Assembly: GCF_004345665.1 (NCBI RefSeq)
Contig: NZ_SLWR01000001.1
Coordinates: 124,001 to 188,000, forward strand
Length of the DNA stretch: 64,000 bases
From: Kribbella antiqua
Lineage (GTDB): Bacteria; Actinomycetota; Actinomycetes; Propionibacteriales; Kribbellaceae
Direction: 5' to 3'
Under the pieces are notes generated by a model. The model was not told the DNA's origin. It searched no databases and was given only the letters and a program-made list of their open reading frames with translations. Shown here in pieces: positions 15,135-24,757 of the stretch. A program made the translations under genes and the position numbers. Position 1 is the stretch's first letter; every line of letters starts with the position of its first letter.

Positions 15135-16778
15135 GTGCGCAAAGCCCTGCTCCTATTCCTCGCGGCGTGTCTCGTCACCGCGTCCGCCACGCTGCCGACG
15201 GCTGCCGCCGTACCGTCCAAGGCCGAGGCCGGGCTCCGCGCGTACTTCGTCATCACCGAGCCGAAGCAGACCGCGAAGGTCACCAGCGCGGTCGCCGGCA
15301 ACGGCGGAACGGTCTATGCCACCTACGACGCCATCGGCGTGATCGTGGCCCACTCCACCGACACCGAGTTCGCGAACAAGATGCGCGGCGTCGAGGGTGT
15401 CCAGAAGGCCGGAGCCACCCGGACGTCGGACCTGCCCGCGGATGTCGACAGTCCAGCACTGCCGTCGCCGGTCACCGAGGTGCCGAGCACTTCGCCGGAG
15501 ACCGACCGCCCCGACATGGCCCAGATCGGCGCGGACAAGGCCTGGGCGAAGAACCCCGGCTCGAAGTCCGTCACGGTCGGCGTCCTCGACACCGGCATCG
15601 ACGACCAGCACCCGGACCTGAAGGCGAACTTCGACGCCACCAAGTCCGCGTCCTGCGCCTACGGCAAGATCGACACCCGAGCGGGCGCGTGGCGGCCGGT
15701 CGGTGAGCACGGTACGCACGTTGCCGGCACGATCGCGGCCGCCAAGAACGGCACCGGCATGATCGGTGTCGCGCCCGGCGTGAAGGTGTCGTCGATCCGG
15801 GTCGCCGAGGCCGACAGCCAGCTGTTCTTCCCGGAGAACACGGTCTGCGCGTTCATGTTCGCCGCCGACAAGGGTGTCTCGGTCACCAACAACAGCTACT
15901 ACACCGACCCGTGGCTGTACCTCTGCCCGTCGGACCAGGACCAGGACGCGATCTCTGAAGCAGTACGACGCGCGGTCGCGTACACGGACTCCAAGGGCGT
16001 GGTGAACGTCGCCGCGGCCGGCAACGAGGACTACGACCTGGCCAACAAGTCCGAGGACGACACCAGCCCCAACGACTCGACGCCGACCATACGCACGGTC
16101 ACCAACGACTGCCTCAGCCTGCCGACCGAGCTGCCGAACATGGTCGTGGTCGCCTCCGTCGATAGCCTGAACGCCAAGTCCCGGTTCTCCAACTTCGGCG
16201 AGAACAAGATCAACGTCGCGGCCCCAGGTGAGAACGTCTACTCGACCGTTCCCGGCGGCGGCTATCAGCAGATGAGCGGTACGTCGATGGCGTCGCCACA
16301 CGTCGCTGGAGTCGCGGCACTGCTCCGGAGCGCGAATCCCAAACTGACTGCCGCCCAGGTCCGCGGCAAGCTGGCGACTCAGGCCAACGACCTGGCCTGC
16401 CCGGCCGGCTCATCGGCCGAGTGCATCGGCGACGAGGCGAACAACTCCTACTATGGCGAGGGCCTGGTCGACGCCGCCGAGGCGGTCGGCGCAGCGTCCG
16501 CACAACCAGCAGGCGCTCTCGAGATCACCAAGCCGGAGGACCAGATCGGCTTCGGCGGCATCCCTGGGATTCCGCTGCTCCTGAAGGGCTCCGGCGGAAG
16601 CGGCGAGATCAGCTACACCGCGACCGGCCTGCCGCCGGGGCTGGCCATCGACAAGGAGCGCGGCTGGATCACCGGCGTGCTCACTCCGGGCTCCGGGCGC
16701 TACAAGGTGACCGTGACCGCCCGCGACGAGTCGAAGACGGCCCAGGCCACCTTCTACTGGAACGTCTGGAGCTTCTAG
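15135..16778 (+). CDS. Secreted subtilisin-like serine protease (S8)
   Basis: A 547-residue exported protease. Residues 1-26 form a signal peptide (KALLLFLAACLVTASATLP, AAA-V). An inhibitor-like prodomain follows to about 125, then the catalytic domain with Asp152 (VLDTGID), His192 (HGTHVAG), oxyanion Asn297 (AAAGNED) and Ser384 (GTSMASPHVAG). A C-terminal Ig-like/putative-Ig domain (about 455-547) includes GLPPGLAID and ends WNVWSF. It starts with GTG 15135 without a clear SD. Its TAG shares the palindrome CTAG with the stop of the convergent gene. Confidence 0.95.
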   Translation: MRKALLLFLAACLVTASATLPTAAAVPSKAEAGLRAYFVITEPKQTAKVTSAVAGNGGTVYATYDAIGVIVAHSTDTEFANKMRGVEGVQKAGATRTSDLPADVDSPALPSPVTEVPSTSPETDRPDMAQIGADKAWAKNPGSKSVTVGVLDTGIDDQHPDLKANFDATKSASCAYGKIDTRAGAWRPVGEHGTHVAGTIAAAKNGTGMIGVAPGVKVSSIRVAEADSQLFFPENTVCAFMFAADKGVSVTNNSYYTDPWLYLCPSDQDQDAISEAVRRAVAYTDSKGVVNVAAAGNEDYDLANKSEDDTSPNDSTPTIRTVTNDCLSLPTELPNMVVVASVDSLNAKSRFSNFGENKINVAAPGENVYSTVPGGGYQQMSGTSMASPHVAGVAALLRSANPKLTAAQVRGKLATQANDLACPAGSSAECIGDEANNSYYGEGLVDAAEAVGAASAQPAGALEITKPEDQIGFGGIPGIPLLLKGSGGSGEISYTATGLPPGLAIDKERGWITGVLTPGSGRYKVTVTARDESKTAQATFYWNVWSF

Positions 16779-17893
16779 GCGTCGACCAGCAGCGGGATTG
16801 CCATTTCGTCGTACGTGAGCGATCCGTGCAGGCCGATGAGTCCGGCCTCTTGCGGATAGCGCCGGCTCGCGACCAGGGCGACCGGACCGAGCGTTGCGAC
16901 CACGACATCGCCGAGTCGTGGCGCGACGCGATCCTCGACGGCGCCGAACCAACCCCGCCCGACCGCTTCTTCGCGACTCAGCACGAGTGCCTTGTCCCCA
17001 AGGCGTTCCCGGTACGCCGCTTCGACGCTGCGAGCGGCGCCGTCAACGCAGTACAGGTGCCGGAAGCGTGACTCGCCTGCGATGAGTCGCAACCCATCGG
17101 TCAGCTCCGGCTCCGCGTCGAGGTCGATCCGGTTCTCCGGCGCGACGTCGACCATGCCGTGGTCAGCGACGATCACCAGTACGGCGTCTCGCGGCAGCGA
17201 GGCGCGGACTCGCTGAGCCAGCACATCCGCCGCGGCCAGCTCCTTGCGCCACTGCCCGGATTCGCAGCCGTGGTTGTGGCCGGTGTAGTCGAGCTGGGAG
17301 TCATACACATACACCAGTGACGAGCTGCCCTCGCGACTCGCGAACCGGGTCGCGTCCAACCGATCCTCGACGGTGTCCGCGCCGCGATGCTTGCTGCCCC
17401 GGAAGGCGGCCGCCGTAAGACCGGAGGTGTCGAAGCGTGCCTTGCTGACGTTGCGCGTGGCGACGCCGGCTGCGGCGATCCGCTCGAACACAGTCCCGTG
17501 CGGCTGCCACTTGCGCGGGTCCACCGGCGCATCCCACGACAGTGCGTTCAGCAACGCACCGGACTCGGGCACGATCGACGTGTAGCCGACAATCCCGTGC
17601 GCACCGGGCGGCAGCCCAGTGCCGAGGCTGGTGAGGCTCACCGCGGTCGTAGACGGCACCCCGGCGGTCAGACTGCGCCCTGTCGGTAGCAGCGACGCCA
17701 AGTACGGCGCCGCGTCCGCGTGCCGCTGCAGCAGGTTCCACCCGAGCCCATCCAGCAGCAGTACGGCGTACCGCGGTGCTGGCGGTAGTCCGAGGACGTT
17801 CTGCTCGTTTGGCACCGACAGGGCGCCGGCAACCGATGGCAGCACGTCGGCGAGCGACCCACCGCCGTACTGTGGGGCTACCGGCGTCAGCAC
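16775..17893 (-). CDS. Alkaline phosphatase superfamily protein (nucleotide pyrophosphatase-like)
   Basis: A 372-residue member of the phosphodiesterase/nucleotide pyrophosphatase group. VLLLDGLGWNLL supplies the first metal Asp, GVPSTTAVSLTSLGTG the nucleophile Thr region, and VIVADHGMVDV the second metal site. No signal peptide is evident, so it is probably cytoplasmic. GTG 17893 lies 4 bases after the DUF5998 stop, and the two are likely co-transcribed, as in other actinobacteria. The stop overlaps the subtilase stop (16775-16778). Confidence 0.9.
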   Translation of the reverse strand: MLTPVAPQYGGGSLADVLPSVAGALSVPNEQNVLGLPPAPRYAVLLLDGLGWNLLQRHADAAPYLASLLPTGRSLTAGVPSTTAVSLTSLGTGLPPGAHGIVGYTSIVPESGALLNALSWDAPVDPRKWQPHGTVFERIAAAGVATRNVSKARFDTSGLTAAAFRGSKHRGADTVEDRLDATRFASREGSSSLVYVYDSQLDYTGHNHGCESGQWRKELAAADVLAQRVRASLPRDAVLVIVADHGMVDVAPENRIDLDAEPELTDGLRLIAGESRFRHLYCVDGAARSVEAAYRERLGDKALVLSREEAVGRGWFGAVEDRVAPRLGDVVVATLGPVALVASRRYPQEAGLIGLHGSLTYDEMAIPLLVDA

Positions 17894-17897
17894 GGCA

Positions 17898-18509
17898 CTA
17901 CCTGCTGGTGGCGAACGACAGCGCCTGCGCGAAGTCGAGCACCTGCTGGATCCCGGCCGGTCCATCGGCGGCGGCACTGATCCGCAACGAGATGTCGTCG
18001 GCCGCGACCGAACCGGTGTAGCCGTGGTCGGCTTCGCAGTTCGGGTCGGCGCAGACGGCCGGCTCGAGGTCGATCCGGTTCACCATGCCCCAGCCGATGG
18101 TCAGCACGACCTCACCACCGCCGGCGACCGCCGGGTCGGACTTGCCGGAGGCGTAGCCCGCCGGGTTCGGCACGACCCGGTTGACCACGACCGCGTTGAC
18201 CCGCTGTAGCGGGATCGCCTCGGTCGAGGTCGACGCGTACGGCGCTTGGATCAGGTCGTCGGCGGCGTGCTCGTCGGTGTGCCCGACGATCAGCCGGCTC
18301 GGGGTCAGCGCCAGGATGGTGATGTGCCGCCGGACCTCGTCGCGATCGAACGTCGGCTCGTGCTGGAGCACGAACGCGCGAATCGGTTCGCCCGCGATCG
18401 CCACCGCAAGCGAGTCCGTCACGACATCTGGGTAGTAGCCGCACCGGTCGATCGCCTCACGCAGCGCTGCCGAGGCGTCTGCGAGCTCCGGTGCATTCAG
18501 ATCACGCAT
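17898..18509 (-). CDS. DUF5998 family protein
   Basis: A 203-residue protein of the actinobacterial DUF5998 family, function unknown. Features include FVLQHEPTFDRDEVRRHITILALTPSRLIVGHTDEH, a PH-like beta pattern, and CADPNCEADHGYTG, a Cys/His motif that may bind metal. The ATG at 18509 has GGATGAGG 4 bases upstream; a longer frame to 18560 adds 17 residues with weaker support. It precedes the phosphodiesterase with 4 bases between. Confidence 0.88.
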   Translation of the reverse strand: MRDLNAPELADASAALREAIDRCGYYPDVVTDSLAVAIAGEPIRAFVLQHEPTFDRDEVRRHITILALTPSRLIVGHTDEHAADDLIQAPYASTSTEAIPLQRVNAVVVNRVVPNPAGYASGKSDPAVAGGGEVVLTIGWGMVNRIDLEPAVCADPNCEADHGYTGSVAADDISLRISAAADGPAGIQQVLDFAQALSFATSR

Positions 18510-18566
18510 GCCCTCATCCTTGCACGAACCCGGCCCGGGGCAATTTGGCGTTGTGGACAACCGCGA

Positions 18567-20189
18567 TCAGTTCGCACTTGCCTTCCGTAGTACCGGTGCA
18601 CCGGCTGCACCCGCGACCGCGACCAGCACAAGTCCGGCCACCACTTGCCCGATCAGGAGGAGGACGCCGGAATTCCCCTGCGTGACGATCTTTCCTCCGC
18701 TCAGGGCCAGCCCACACAGGGCACCGAACCCGACCACTGGCAGACCGACGCCGATCACCGGTACGACGGCCGCGACTCGCGCCGAGCGTTCGATCACCTG
18801 CAACGGCACACCCGACCGCCTCAGCGCCCGCGCCGGAGCTGCCTGGTCCAGCGCCGTACCAACCGCACCGGCGGCCGTCGAAGCGGCAACAGTCAGGAAG
18901 ACAAGGCTCAGCAGCAGCGCAACACCGATCCGCAGGTCGTGGAAGGTGGCCTCGTCCTGGCCCTGTCCGTTCGGCATGAAGACCGAGATGAAGCCGGTGA
19001 CAAAGCCACTCAGCACCAGCGCAGCCACCGGGCGGAACGCGCCCTTGGGGTCGTCAGCCAACCGCCGTCCAGCAAGCAACGCCACCGGGCCGTTCGCCAG
19101 GCCTGCCATCGTCTTGCCGATCAGTTGCACCGCCCACGGCCCGACCACCCGTACGGCGAGCGCGGCCATGCCTACGCCAATCATCAACGGGATGACCGCA
19201 GCCTTCATGCCGTAGATCCCCAGCACCACCGGACCGATCACCAGCAACCCCAGCCGCAGTGCACTCGTCGCCTTACGAGTCTGACCGCGTACGACGCCCA
19301 GCGGCGTGATGCTGACACGTCCAAGCCCAATCAGAGCGCTGATGACAGACAGGATCGGCACTGCGACCAGTACGACAAGTACGAGCCACCAGCTGACGGT
19401 GATGTCGTGCACGTACCAGCGACCGCCGCCGAGCGGGATACGCGCGATGAGCGGGCTCAAGACCGTGTAGCCGACCAGTCCGACGACTGCACCGGCCAGT
19501 CCGACCACTGCCTGCTCTACTGCGCTCAGCCAAAGCACCTGGGTCCTGGTAGCTCCAGCCAGGCGGAGTGCGGCCAGGCGGTGCTCACGACGCTTGGCGG
19601 CGACACCCGCTGCTTGACCGACAAGACTGAGGATCGGGAAGAGCACCAGGGTGATGCCGAACGCCACAGCGATGAGCAGGCCCACCATGCGACTGTCCAT
19701 GACCGAGTCACGCCAACTGCTGACGTACTGCGGGTCGTCGACGCGTGCGACTCCGCGGATGACGACCAGCTCCTCCGGCGAGGACAGGCCCTTGTCGCTG
19801 ATCACTCCGGTCGGCTTGGGGCCGGGCCAGTGCTTGGCCAGCTCAGGCGAGACGAAGACTTCGCCAGGCTTGGGTGTGTGGTCGAGGCCGGGCGGTGGTG
19901 GTAGCTGGTTCGGCCGCATGGTTGCGAGGTCAATACGCAGTACTTGACGGCCGTCGACTGTCTCCTCGGTCTGGCCGATCGCACCGATCGCGGACGCCGG
20001 GTCGGCTTTGTCGGCGCCGCGCCAGCCGATCCGGTCGGAGCGGTGGACGAGGCCGAGTGATCCAGCGACTAGGAAGGTGAGGAGCAGCGCGACGACTGCG
20101 GTGGCGCCGAGGGCCGCGAGGTTGGCTGCCCGGCCGCCGGGGCCTGGTCGCCGTACGAAACGGAGACCGAGATCTGTCATCGGGCTCAT
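18567..20189 (-). CDS. ABC transporter permease, FtsX/MacB-like
   Basis: A 540-residue membrane protein with two FtsX-type domains and about ten predicted helices. After helix 1 (about residues 25-45) comes a large extracellular loop. The region RREHRLAALRLAGATRTQVLWLSAVEQ is the cytoplasmic coupling segment of this family. Its ATG overlaps the ATPase stop (ATGA, 20186-20189), so the two genes make one exporter. The substrate is unknown; peptides, lipids or antibiotics are typical. Confidence 0.9.
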   Translation of the reverse strand: MSPMTDLGLRFVRRPGPGGRAANLAALGATAVVALLLTFLVAGSLGLVHRSDRIGWRGADKADPASAIGAIGQTEETVDGRQVLRIDLATMRPNQLPPPPGLDHTPKPGEVFVSPELAKHWPGPKPTGVISDKGLSSPEELVVIRGVARVDDPQYVSSWRDSVMDSRMVGLLIAVAFGITLVLFPILSLVGQAAGVAAKRREHRLAALRLAGATRTQVLWLSAVEQAVVGLAGAVVGLVGYTVLSPLIARIPLGGGRWYVHDITVSWWLVLVVLVAVPILSVISALIGLGRVSITPLGVVRGQTRKATSALRLGLLVIGPVVLGIYGMKAAVIPLMIGVGMAALAVRVVGPWAVQLIGKTMAGLANGPVALLAGRRLADDPKGAFRPVAALVLSGFVTGFISVFMPNGQGQDEATFHDLRIGVALLLSLVFLTVAASTAAGAVGTALDQAAPARALRRSGVPLQVIERSARVAAVVPVIGVGLPVVGFGALCGLALSGGKIVTQGNSGVLLLIGQVVAGLVLVAVAGAAGAPVLRKASAN

Positions 20190-20893
20190 CGGCTGCTCAC
20201 CCGCCCGTCGACGATCTGCAGCACGCGGTTGCAACGGGCCGCGACGGCGTTGTCGTGGGTGACGACGACTACTGCCGCGCCGCGGTGGGTGGCGGCACCG
20301 ACGAGCAGGTCGATCACCTGGGCACCGGTGGCCGCATCGAGCGCGCCGGTGGGCTCGTCGGCGAAGACGGCCTGCGGCTCGCCGACCAGCGCCCGGGCGA
20401 TGGCGACACGCTGGGCCTGACCGCCGGACAGTTCACCCGGACGACGAGCTGCCTCCGCAGCCAGCCCGACCTGCGCGAGCATCATCCGCGCCCGGCCGAT
20501 CGCATCCCGTCTACTCACGCCGTCGACCATCAGCGGCAGCGCGACGTTCTCATCGGCCGGCAACTCAGCCAGGAGCTGGTTGTCCTGGAACACGAACCCG
20601 AGCCGGCGACGTCGCAGTACCGTCCGCGCCGCGTCGTTCAGCTGGTCCACCCGCTCACCGGCCAGCCAGACCTCACCTTGGTCAGGCGTGAGGATGCCGG
20701 CCAGCACATGCAGCAGCGTGGTCTTGCCGTTGCCGCTCGGGCCCATCACCGCCAGCGCTTCTCCCGACCGTACGGCGACATCGACACCGGCCAGGCCGAC
20801 GACAGGACCGTAGTACTTGACCAGACCGTGGCCGCTGAGGACAGCTTGCTGCTGCATGGGAGGCTGGACTACCTGGGGACTTTGAAAGCTCAT
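20186..20893 (-). CDS. ABC transporter ATP-binding protein (LolD/MacB type)
   Basis: A 235-residue ATPase partner of the permease at 18567-20189. Walker A is GPSGNGKTTL (the usual second Ser is Asn here), the signature is ELSGGQAQR, Walker B is VFADEPT, and the H-loop His follows in VVVTHD. ATG 20893 has AGGAAGG 9 bases upstream; a longer frame reaching 21070 would begin inside the intergenic region and overlap the P1 peptidase gene, so it is rejected. Confidence 0.93.
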   Translation of the reverse strand: MSFQSPQVVQPPMQQQAVLSGHGLVKYYGPVVGLAGVDVAVRSGEALAVMGPSGNGKTTLLHVLAGILTPDQGEVWLAGERVDQLNDAARTVLRRRRLGFVFQDNQLLAELPADENVALPLMVDGVSRRDAIGRARMMLAQVGLAAEAARRPGELSGGQAQRVAIARALVGEPQAVFADEPTGALDAATGAQVIDLLVGAATHRGAAVVVVTHDNAVAARCNRVLQIVDGRVSSR

Positions 20894-21002
20894 GGTGATG
20901 AGCCTTCCTGGGATCGCCTGCCGGATCGTCGGCCCGCGGACCGGTCTTGCGACCGCCTTCGGGAGCGCTTTCGTCGGGCGCGCGTACGACTGCGGTCGTA
21001 CG

Positions 21003-22046
21003 TCAGTCGACCCGGAAGGCTGAGGGGTAGGCGTCGCGGTAGCTGAGCAACCGGCCTTGCGCGGTCTCAACGGTCTCGGCGTTGAGCATCGCGTGCACGA
21101 CCGCCCGCGTGAGCGTGCGCGCCGCCGCCGCGTAGACGGTCTCGAGCGGCATGACTGCGGCCGGGTCGGAGACGCTCAGCCTGGGCCGATCGTCGCCGGC
21201 GATCCGGGTCGAGAGCGCGAAGATGCTGTCGCCGTCGACCAGCGTGTGGATCGGATCGATGGCGCGGGCCAGCCCGTCGTGGGCGATCATCGCCATCCGC
21301 TTGGTCGCCGCTTTGTCCAGCGGTACGTCGGTCGCCACCACTGCGATCACCGTGTTCATCCCGGGCCGGGAAGAGTCCGGAGCCGGCGGTGGTGGCTCCG
21401 TCGGCGTCCGCAGGTGGGTGAACTCCTCGCCGAGTCCGTAGCGAGCGCCGTAGAAGTTGCCTTCCGCATCGACCGTCGAACCCGCCGCGTTCACGATCAC
21501 CAGCGCGCCGACCGTCGTACCGTCATCCATCCGGACACTGGCCGACCCCACGCCGCCCTTGAGACTGCCCGCCCGCGCGCCCGCACCGGCGCCATGGTTG
21601 CCAAGGGCAACAGAATCGCCGGTCGCCGTGGCGATCGCATCGGCGCCCCAGGCCGGCTCCGGCCGAGCCTGGAAACCGCCACCACGACCGAGGTCGAAGA
21701 TCACCGCGGTCGGCACGATCGGCACCACGTCCTTCTCCCCCGGCCCGACCCGCACGCCTTCACCGCGCTCCTCGAGCCACCGCATCACACTGCCGGCGGT
21801 GTCGAGCCCGTACGCACTTCCGCCGGTCAGCACAACCGCGTTGGCGCCCTGGTTCGAATTCACCGGCTCGAGCAGATCGGTCTCCCGCGTCCCCGGTGCA
21901 CCACCGCGCACATCCACGCCGGCGACCGCCGTCCCGGGCACGTGCACAACCGTCGTACCAGTCAGGTACGGCGCATCGACCCGCTCCACCTGACCGACCA
22001 GAACCCCAGGCACATCCGTGATCGCGTTCTGCGGACCAGGCTTCAT
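21003..22046 (-). CDS. P1-family peptidase (DmpA-type aminopeptidase)
   Basis: A 347-residue L-aminopeptidase/D-esterase-like protein. The N-terminus NAITDVPGVLVGQ and the segment GAGARAGSLKGGVGSASV are family marks. These enzymes cut themselves before a Ser that becomes the N-terminal nucleophile. Other visible family motifs are VNSNQGANAVVLTGGSAYGLD and VVATDVPLDKA. Substrates are N-terminal residues of peptides or beta-peptides. It diverges from the DUF2087 gene with a 53-base gap. Confidence 0.9.
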   Translation of the reverse strand: MKPGPQNAITDVPGVLVGQVERVDAPYLTGTTVVHVPGTAVAGVDVRGGAPGTRETDLLEPVNSNQGANAVVLTGGSAYGLDTAGSVMRWLEERGEGVRVGPGEKDVVPIVPTAVIFDLGRGGGFQARPEPAWGADAIATATGDSVALGNHGAGAGARAGSLKGGVGSASVRMDDGTTVGALVIVNAAGSTVDAEGNFYGARYGLGEEFTHLRTPTEPPPPAPDSSRPGMNTVIAVVATDVPLDKAATKRMAMIAHDGLARAIDPIHTLVDGDSIFALSTRIAGDDRPRLSVSDPAAVMPLETVYAAAARTLTRAVVHAMLNAETVETAQGRLLSYRDAYPSAFRVD

Positions 22047-22099
22047 GCATCCTGTCTAACACACGAAATCCAGTTGCCACCCGCATTAGCGTGAAGCGT

Positions 22100-22615
22100 A
22101 TGAACGCCGATCTGCTCTGTGGACTGCTGGCCGAACCGTCGAGGCTGCGGACGTACTCCGCCGTCGTCCTCGGCGCCACCACCCCCGACCAGATCTCGTC
22201 AGCAACCGGACTCCCCGCCGCCACGGTCGTCAAAGCCCTTCAGCGCTTGACGAAAGGCGGCCTGATCACCGCCGACCTCCAGGCAAACGAGTCAGCGTTC
22301 AAAGACGCCGTCCGCTCCGCCCGCCCCGAGCGCGAACCACTCGACCCGGACCCAGACCGCGACGCCGTACTCAAATCCTTCATCCGCGACGGCCGCCTGA
22401 CCCACTTCCCGACCGTCCCGGCAAAGTTCCAGATCATCCTCGAGTACGTCGTCACCAGCTTCGCCCCCGGCCACCCCTACCCCGAACCCGAAGTCAACAC
22501 CATCCTCAACCACTACCACCCCGACCACGCCACCCTCCGCCGCCAGCTGGTAGACGCCGGCCTCCTGACCCGCACCAACAGCACCTACACCCGGCCAACT
22601 GGACCTGCCACCTGA
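22100..22615 (+). CDS. DUF2087 protein with N-terminal helix-turn-helix
   Basis: A 171-residue protein. The N-terminal part resembles an ArsR-like winged helix (ATTPDQISSATGLPAATVVKALQRL), and the C-terminal about 70 residues are DUF2087 (RLTHFPTVPAKFQIILEYV, ending LLTR). It is probably a transcription factor with unknown signal. The ATG at 22100 lies 7 bases after TAGCGT, which fits a leaderless transcript; a GTG at 22091 would add three residues. No SD is visible. Confidence 0.82.
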   Translation: MNADLLCGLLAEPSRLRTYSAVVLGATTPDQISSATGLPAATVVKALQRLTKGGLITADLQANESAFKDAVRSARPEREPLDPDPDRDAVLKSFIRDGRLTHFPTVPAKFQIILEYVVTSFAPGHPYPEPEVNTILNHYHPDHATLRRQLVDAGLLTRTNSTYTRPTGPAT

Positions 22616-22657
22616 AAGAATCCACCCTCTGACTCCATGTGATCGCCGGAGGGTGCC

Positions 22658-24676
22658 TTGAAGCCGTTGGGAACGGCAGTCCCAAGTCAGGTCGGGCAGT
22701 ACCGTGTGCTCGCCGAGCTGGGGCGGGGCGGCATGGGCCGCGTGTTGCTGGGCGGCGGACCTGATGGCCGCCTGGTCGCGCTGAAGCTGGTGCATGAGCA
22801 ATTCGCCGGGGACGCTGGATTCCGGGCCCGATTCAGCCGTGAGGTCGATGCGTCCCGGGCCGTGTCCGGTGCCTACACCGCCGCTGTGGTCGACGCCGAC
22901 CCGGACGCGCCGACACCGTGGCTCGCGTCCGTCTTCGTTCCCGGCCCCTCGCTGGCCGAGGCGATCCAGACCCTTGGTCCGCTGACGGAGCAGTCGGCAC
23001 TGCGGCTGGCCGCCGGACTGACGACCGCGTTGATCCAGATCCACCGCGCAGGACTGGTTCATCGCGACCTGAAGCCGTCCAATGTGTTGCTCGCGGAGGA
23101 CGGTCCCCGGGTGATCGACTTCGGCATCGTGCGCGCCGTCGATGACGACCGGGCGGACATCACCCGGACGGGATGGCTCGTCGGTTCGCCCGCGTTCATG
23201 TCTCCCGAGCAGGCGAAGGGGCAGCAGATCACCCCGGCCAGCGACGTGTTCTCGCTCGGCTCCGTGGTGGTTGCCGCGTGCACCGGTACGAGCCCGTTCA
23301 CCGGCGCCACCGCGCTGGAGACACTCAACAACGTAACGCGAGCTGACCCCGACCTGTCCGGGGTCCCCGCCACCATCCGCCGCCTCGTCCAACCCTGCCT
23401 GGCGAAGGATCCGGCTGAACGGCCCACGCCGGCCGACTTGCTGACGTCGATTGGCCACATCGCTCCATCCACTCAGCCATGGCCTGCCGCCGTCCACGGC
23501 CTCATCGCTCAACGCCGGTCCGACCTCGCCGTCCTCCTCACCAAAGCCCCAGGGGAACCCACGGTGGTCGACGGGGCCAATGCTCCGACCGTCGCTCAAA
23601 CCCGACTGGATTCGCCCGCCGGCGCGAGCGCACCAGTTCACGTGCCGTCGGTCCGGCGGATCCGGCGGCGGGTATACCTGAGTGCCGCCGTCGGTGCGTT
23701 GGTGCTGGCCGTCGTACTGGCCTGGAACTTGTGGCCGTCGGGTCTCACCGAGGTCGGCAAGGTGAGCGGCTTCGCGGAGGTCGACCAGGTGGTCTTCAGC
23801 CAGGATGGCAGCGTCCTGGCCAGCGTGTATGACGACAACACCATCGAAGTGTCGAACACCGAAACTCACCGGCGCACCGGTCAAATCATCGGCCCACTCG
23901 GAGGTGACAATGACCCTGAGGTGAACGATGCGGCCTTCAGTCCCGATGGCAAGGTCCTGGTCACTGTCAGCAGGCAAGCGTCCGGCGTCAGCGTGCAGCA
24001 ATGGAACGTGGAGACCGGGGCGCAGATCGGGCAACCACTCATCGTCAGGGGCGGGGTTTCGGCCCTCAGCCAGGATGGCCGGAAGCTGGCGATCCTTGTC
24101 GCGGCAGCCCGCATGCAGGTCTGGGACGTGGCCGGCCGCCGGCAGATCGCGCAGGTCACTGGTACGCAGCCCGAAACCAAAAGTACGGCCTCGGTGTTCA
24201 GTCCCGATGGTCAGAGCATCATCGGTAGGCCGTGGGAAGTCTCAGGCGATCAGGCCGGCCTGAACAACCTGGTACTGAGCGATGTAGGCAGCCAGAGGCC
24301 CGAGGGCCGCACCATCCGTGCTCCTTCGGGGACCAAGTTCGACGTATACGCGTTCAGCCCGGACGGCCGCTTGCTGGTCACCGCGGGCACGGATGAGACC
24401 GTACGGTTCTGGGACGTGGCCACGCGGACTCAGACACTCCAGCCCGTCAAGGTTCCTGGCATGCTCTTCCAGGCAGCCCTCAGCCCGGACGGTCGTGCCC
24501 TCGCAACCGTCGAATTCTCCGACAAGCGCCGGCTACGGCTCTGGAACGTTGCTGATGGCAAACAAATCGGCCCCTCCATCGAGGGCGTCGTGATGATGGC
24601 CTTCAGCCCCGACAGCCACACCTTCGCCACCGCCGGCAAGGACCACACCACCCGCCTGTGGAGCGTCCCTGGTTAG
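22658..24676 (+). CDS. Membrane Ser/Thr protein kinase with extracellular WD40 propeller
   Basis: A 672-residue PASTA-less PknB-type kinase. It has the glycine loop GRGGMGRV (22-29), Lys43, HRDLKPSN (135-142), DFG (154-156) and SPE at 182-184. A single membrane helix lies at about 341-358. The outer part has about seven WD40-like repeats with FSPDG turns and ends such as VRFWDV and TRLWSV, probably forming one propeller that senses a ligand or partner outside. The TTG start at 22658 is supported by GGAGGG 5-6 bases upstream. All catalytic residues are intact. Confidence 0.92.
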   Translation: MKPLGTAVPSQVGQYRVLAELGRGGMGRVLLGGGPDGRLVALKLVHEQFAGDAGFRARFSREVDASRAVSGAYTAAVVDADPDAPTPWLASVFVPGPSLAEAIQTLGPLTEQSALRLAAGLTTALIQIHRAGLVHRDLKPSNVLLAEDGPRVIDFGIVRAVDDDRADITRTGWLVGSPAFMSPEQAKGQQITPASDVFSLGSVVVAACTGTSPFTGATALETLNNVTRADPDLSGVPATIRRLVQPCLAKDPAERPTPADLLTSIGHIAPSTQPWPAAVHGLIAQRRSDLAVLLTKAPGEPTVVDGANAPTVAQTRLDSPAGASAPVHVPSVRRIRRRVYLSAAVGALVLAVVLAWNLWPSGLTEVGKVSGFAEVDQVVFSQDGSVLASVYDDNTIEVSNTETHRRTGQIIGPLGGDNDPEVNDAAFSPDGKVLVTVSRQASGVSVQQWNVETGAQIGQPLIVRGGVSALSQDGRKLAILVAAARMQVWDVAGRRQIAQVTGTQPETKSTASVFSPDGQSIIGRPWEVSGDQAGLNNLVLSDVGSQRPEGRTIRAPSGTKFDVYAFSPDGRLLVTAGTDETVRFWDVATRTQTLQPVKVPGMLFQAALSPDGRALATVEFSDKRRLRLWNVADGKQIGPSIEGVVMMAFSPDSHTFATAGKDHTTRLWSVPG

Positions 24677-24757
24677 GCCAACGACATCCGCAACCAGTGG
24701 AACCCCCAACCACAGCATCTACACTCGCGCTCCACCACGAGCCCTCCTGGCCGGGCC

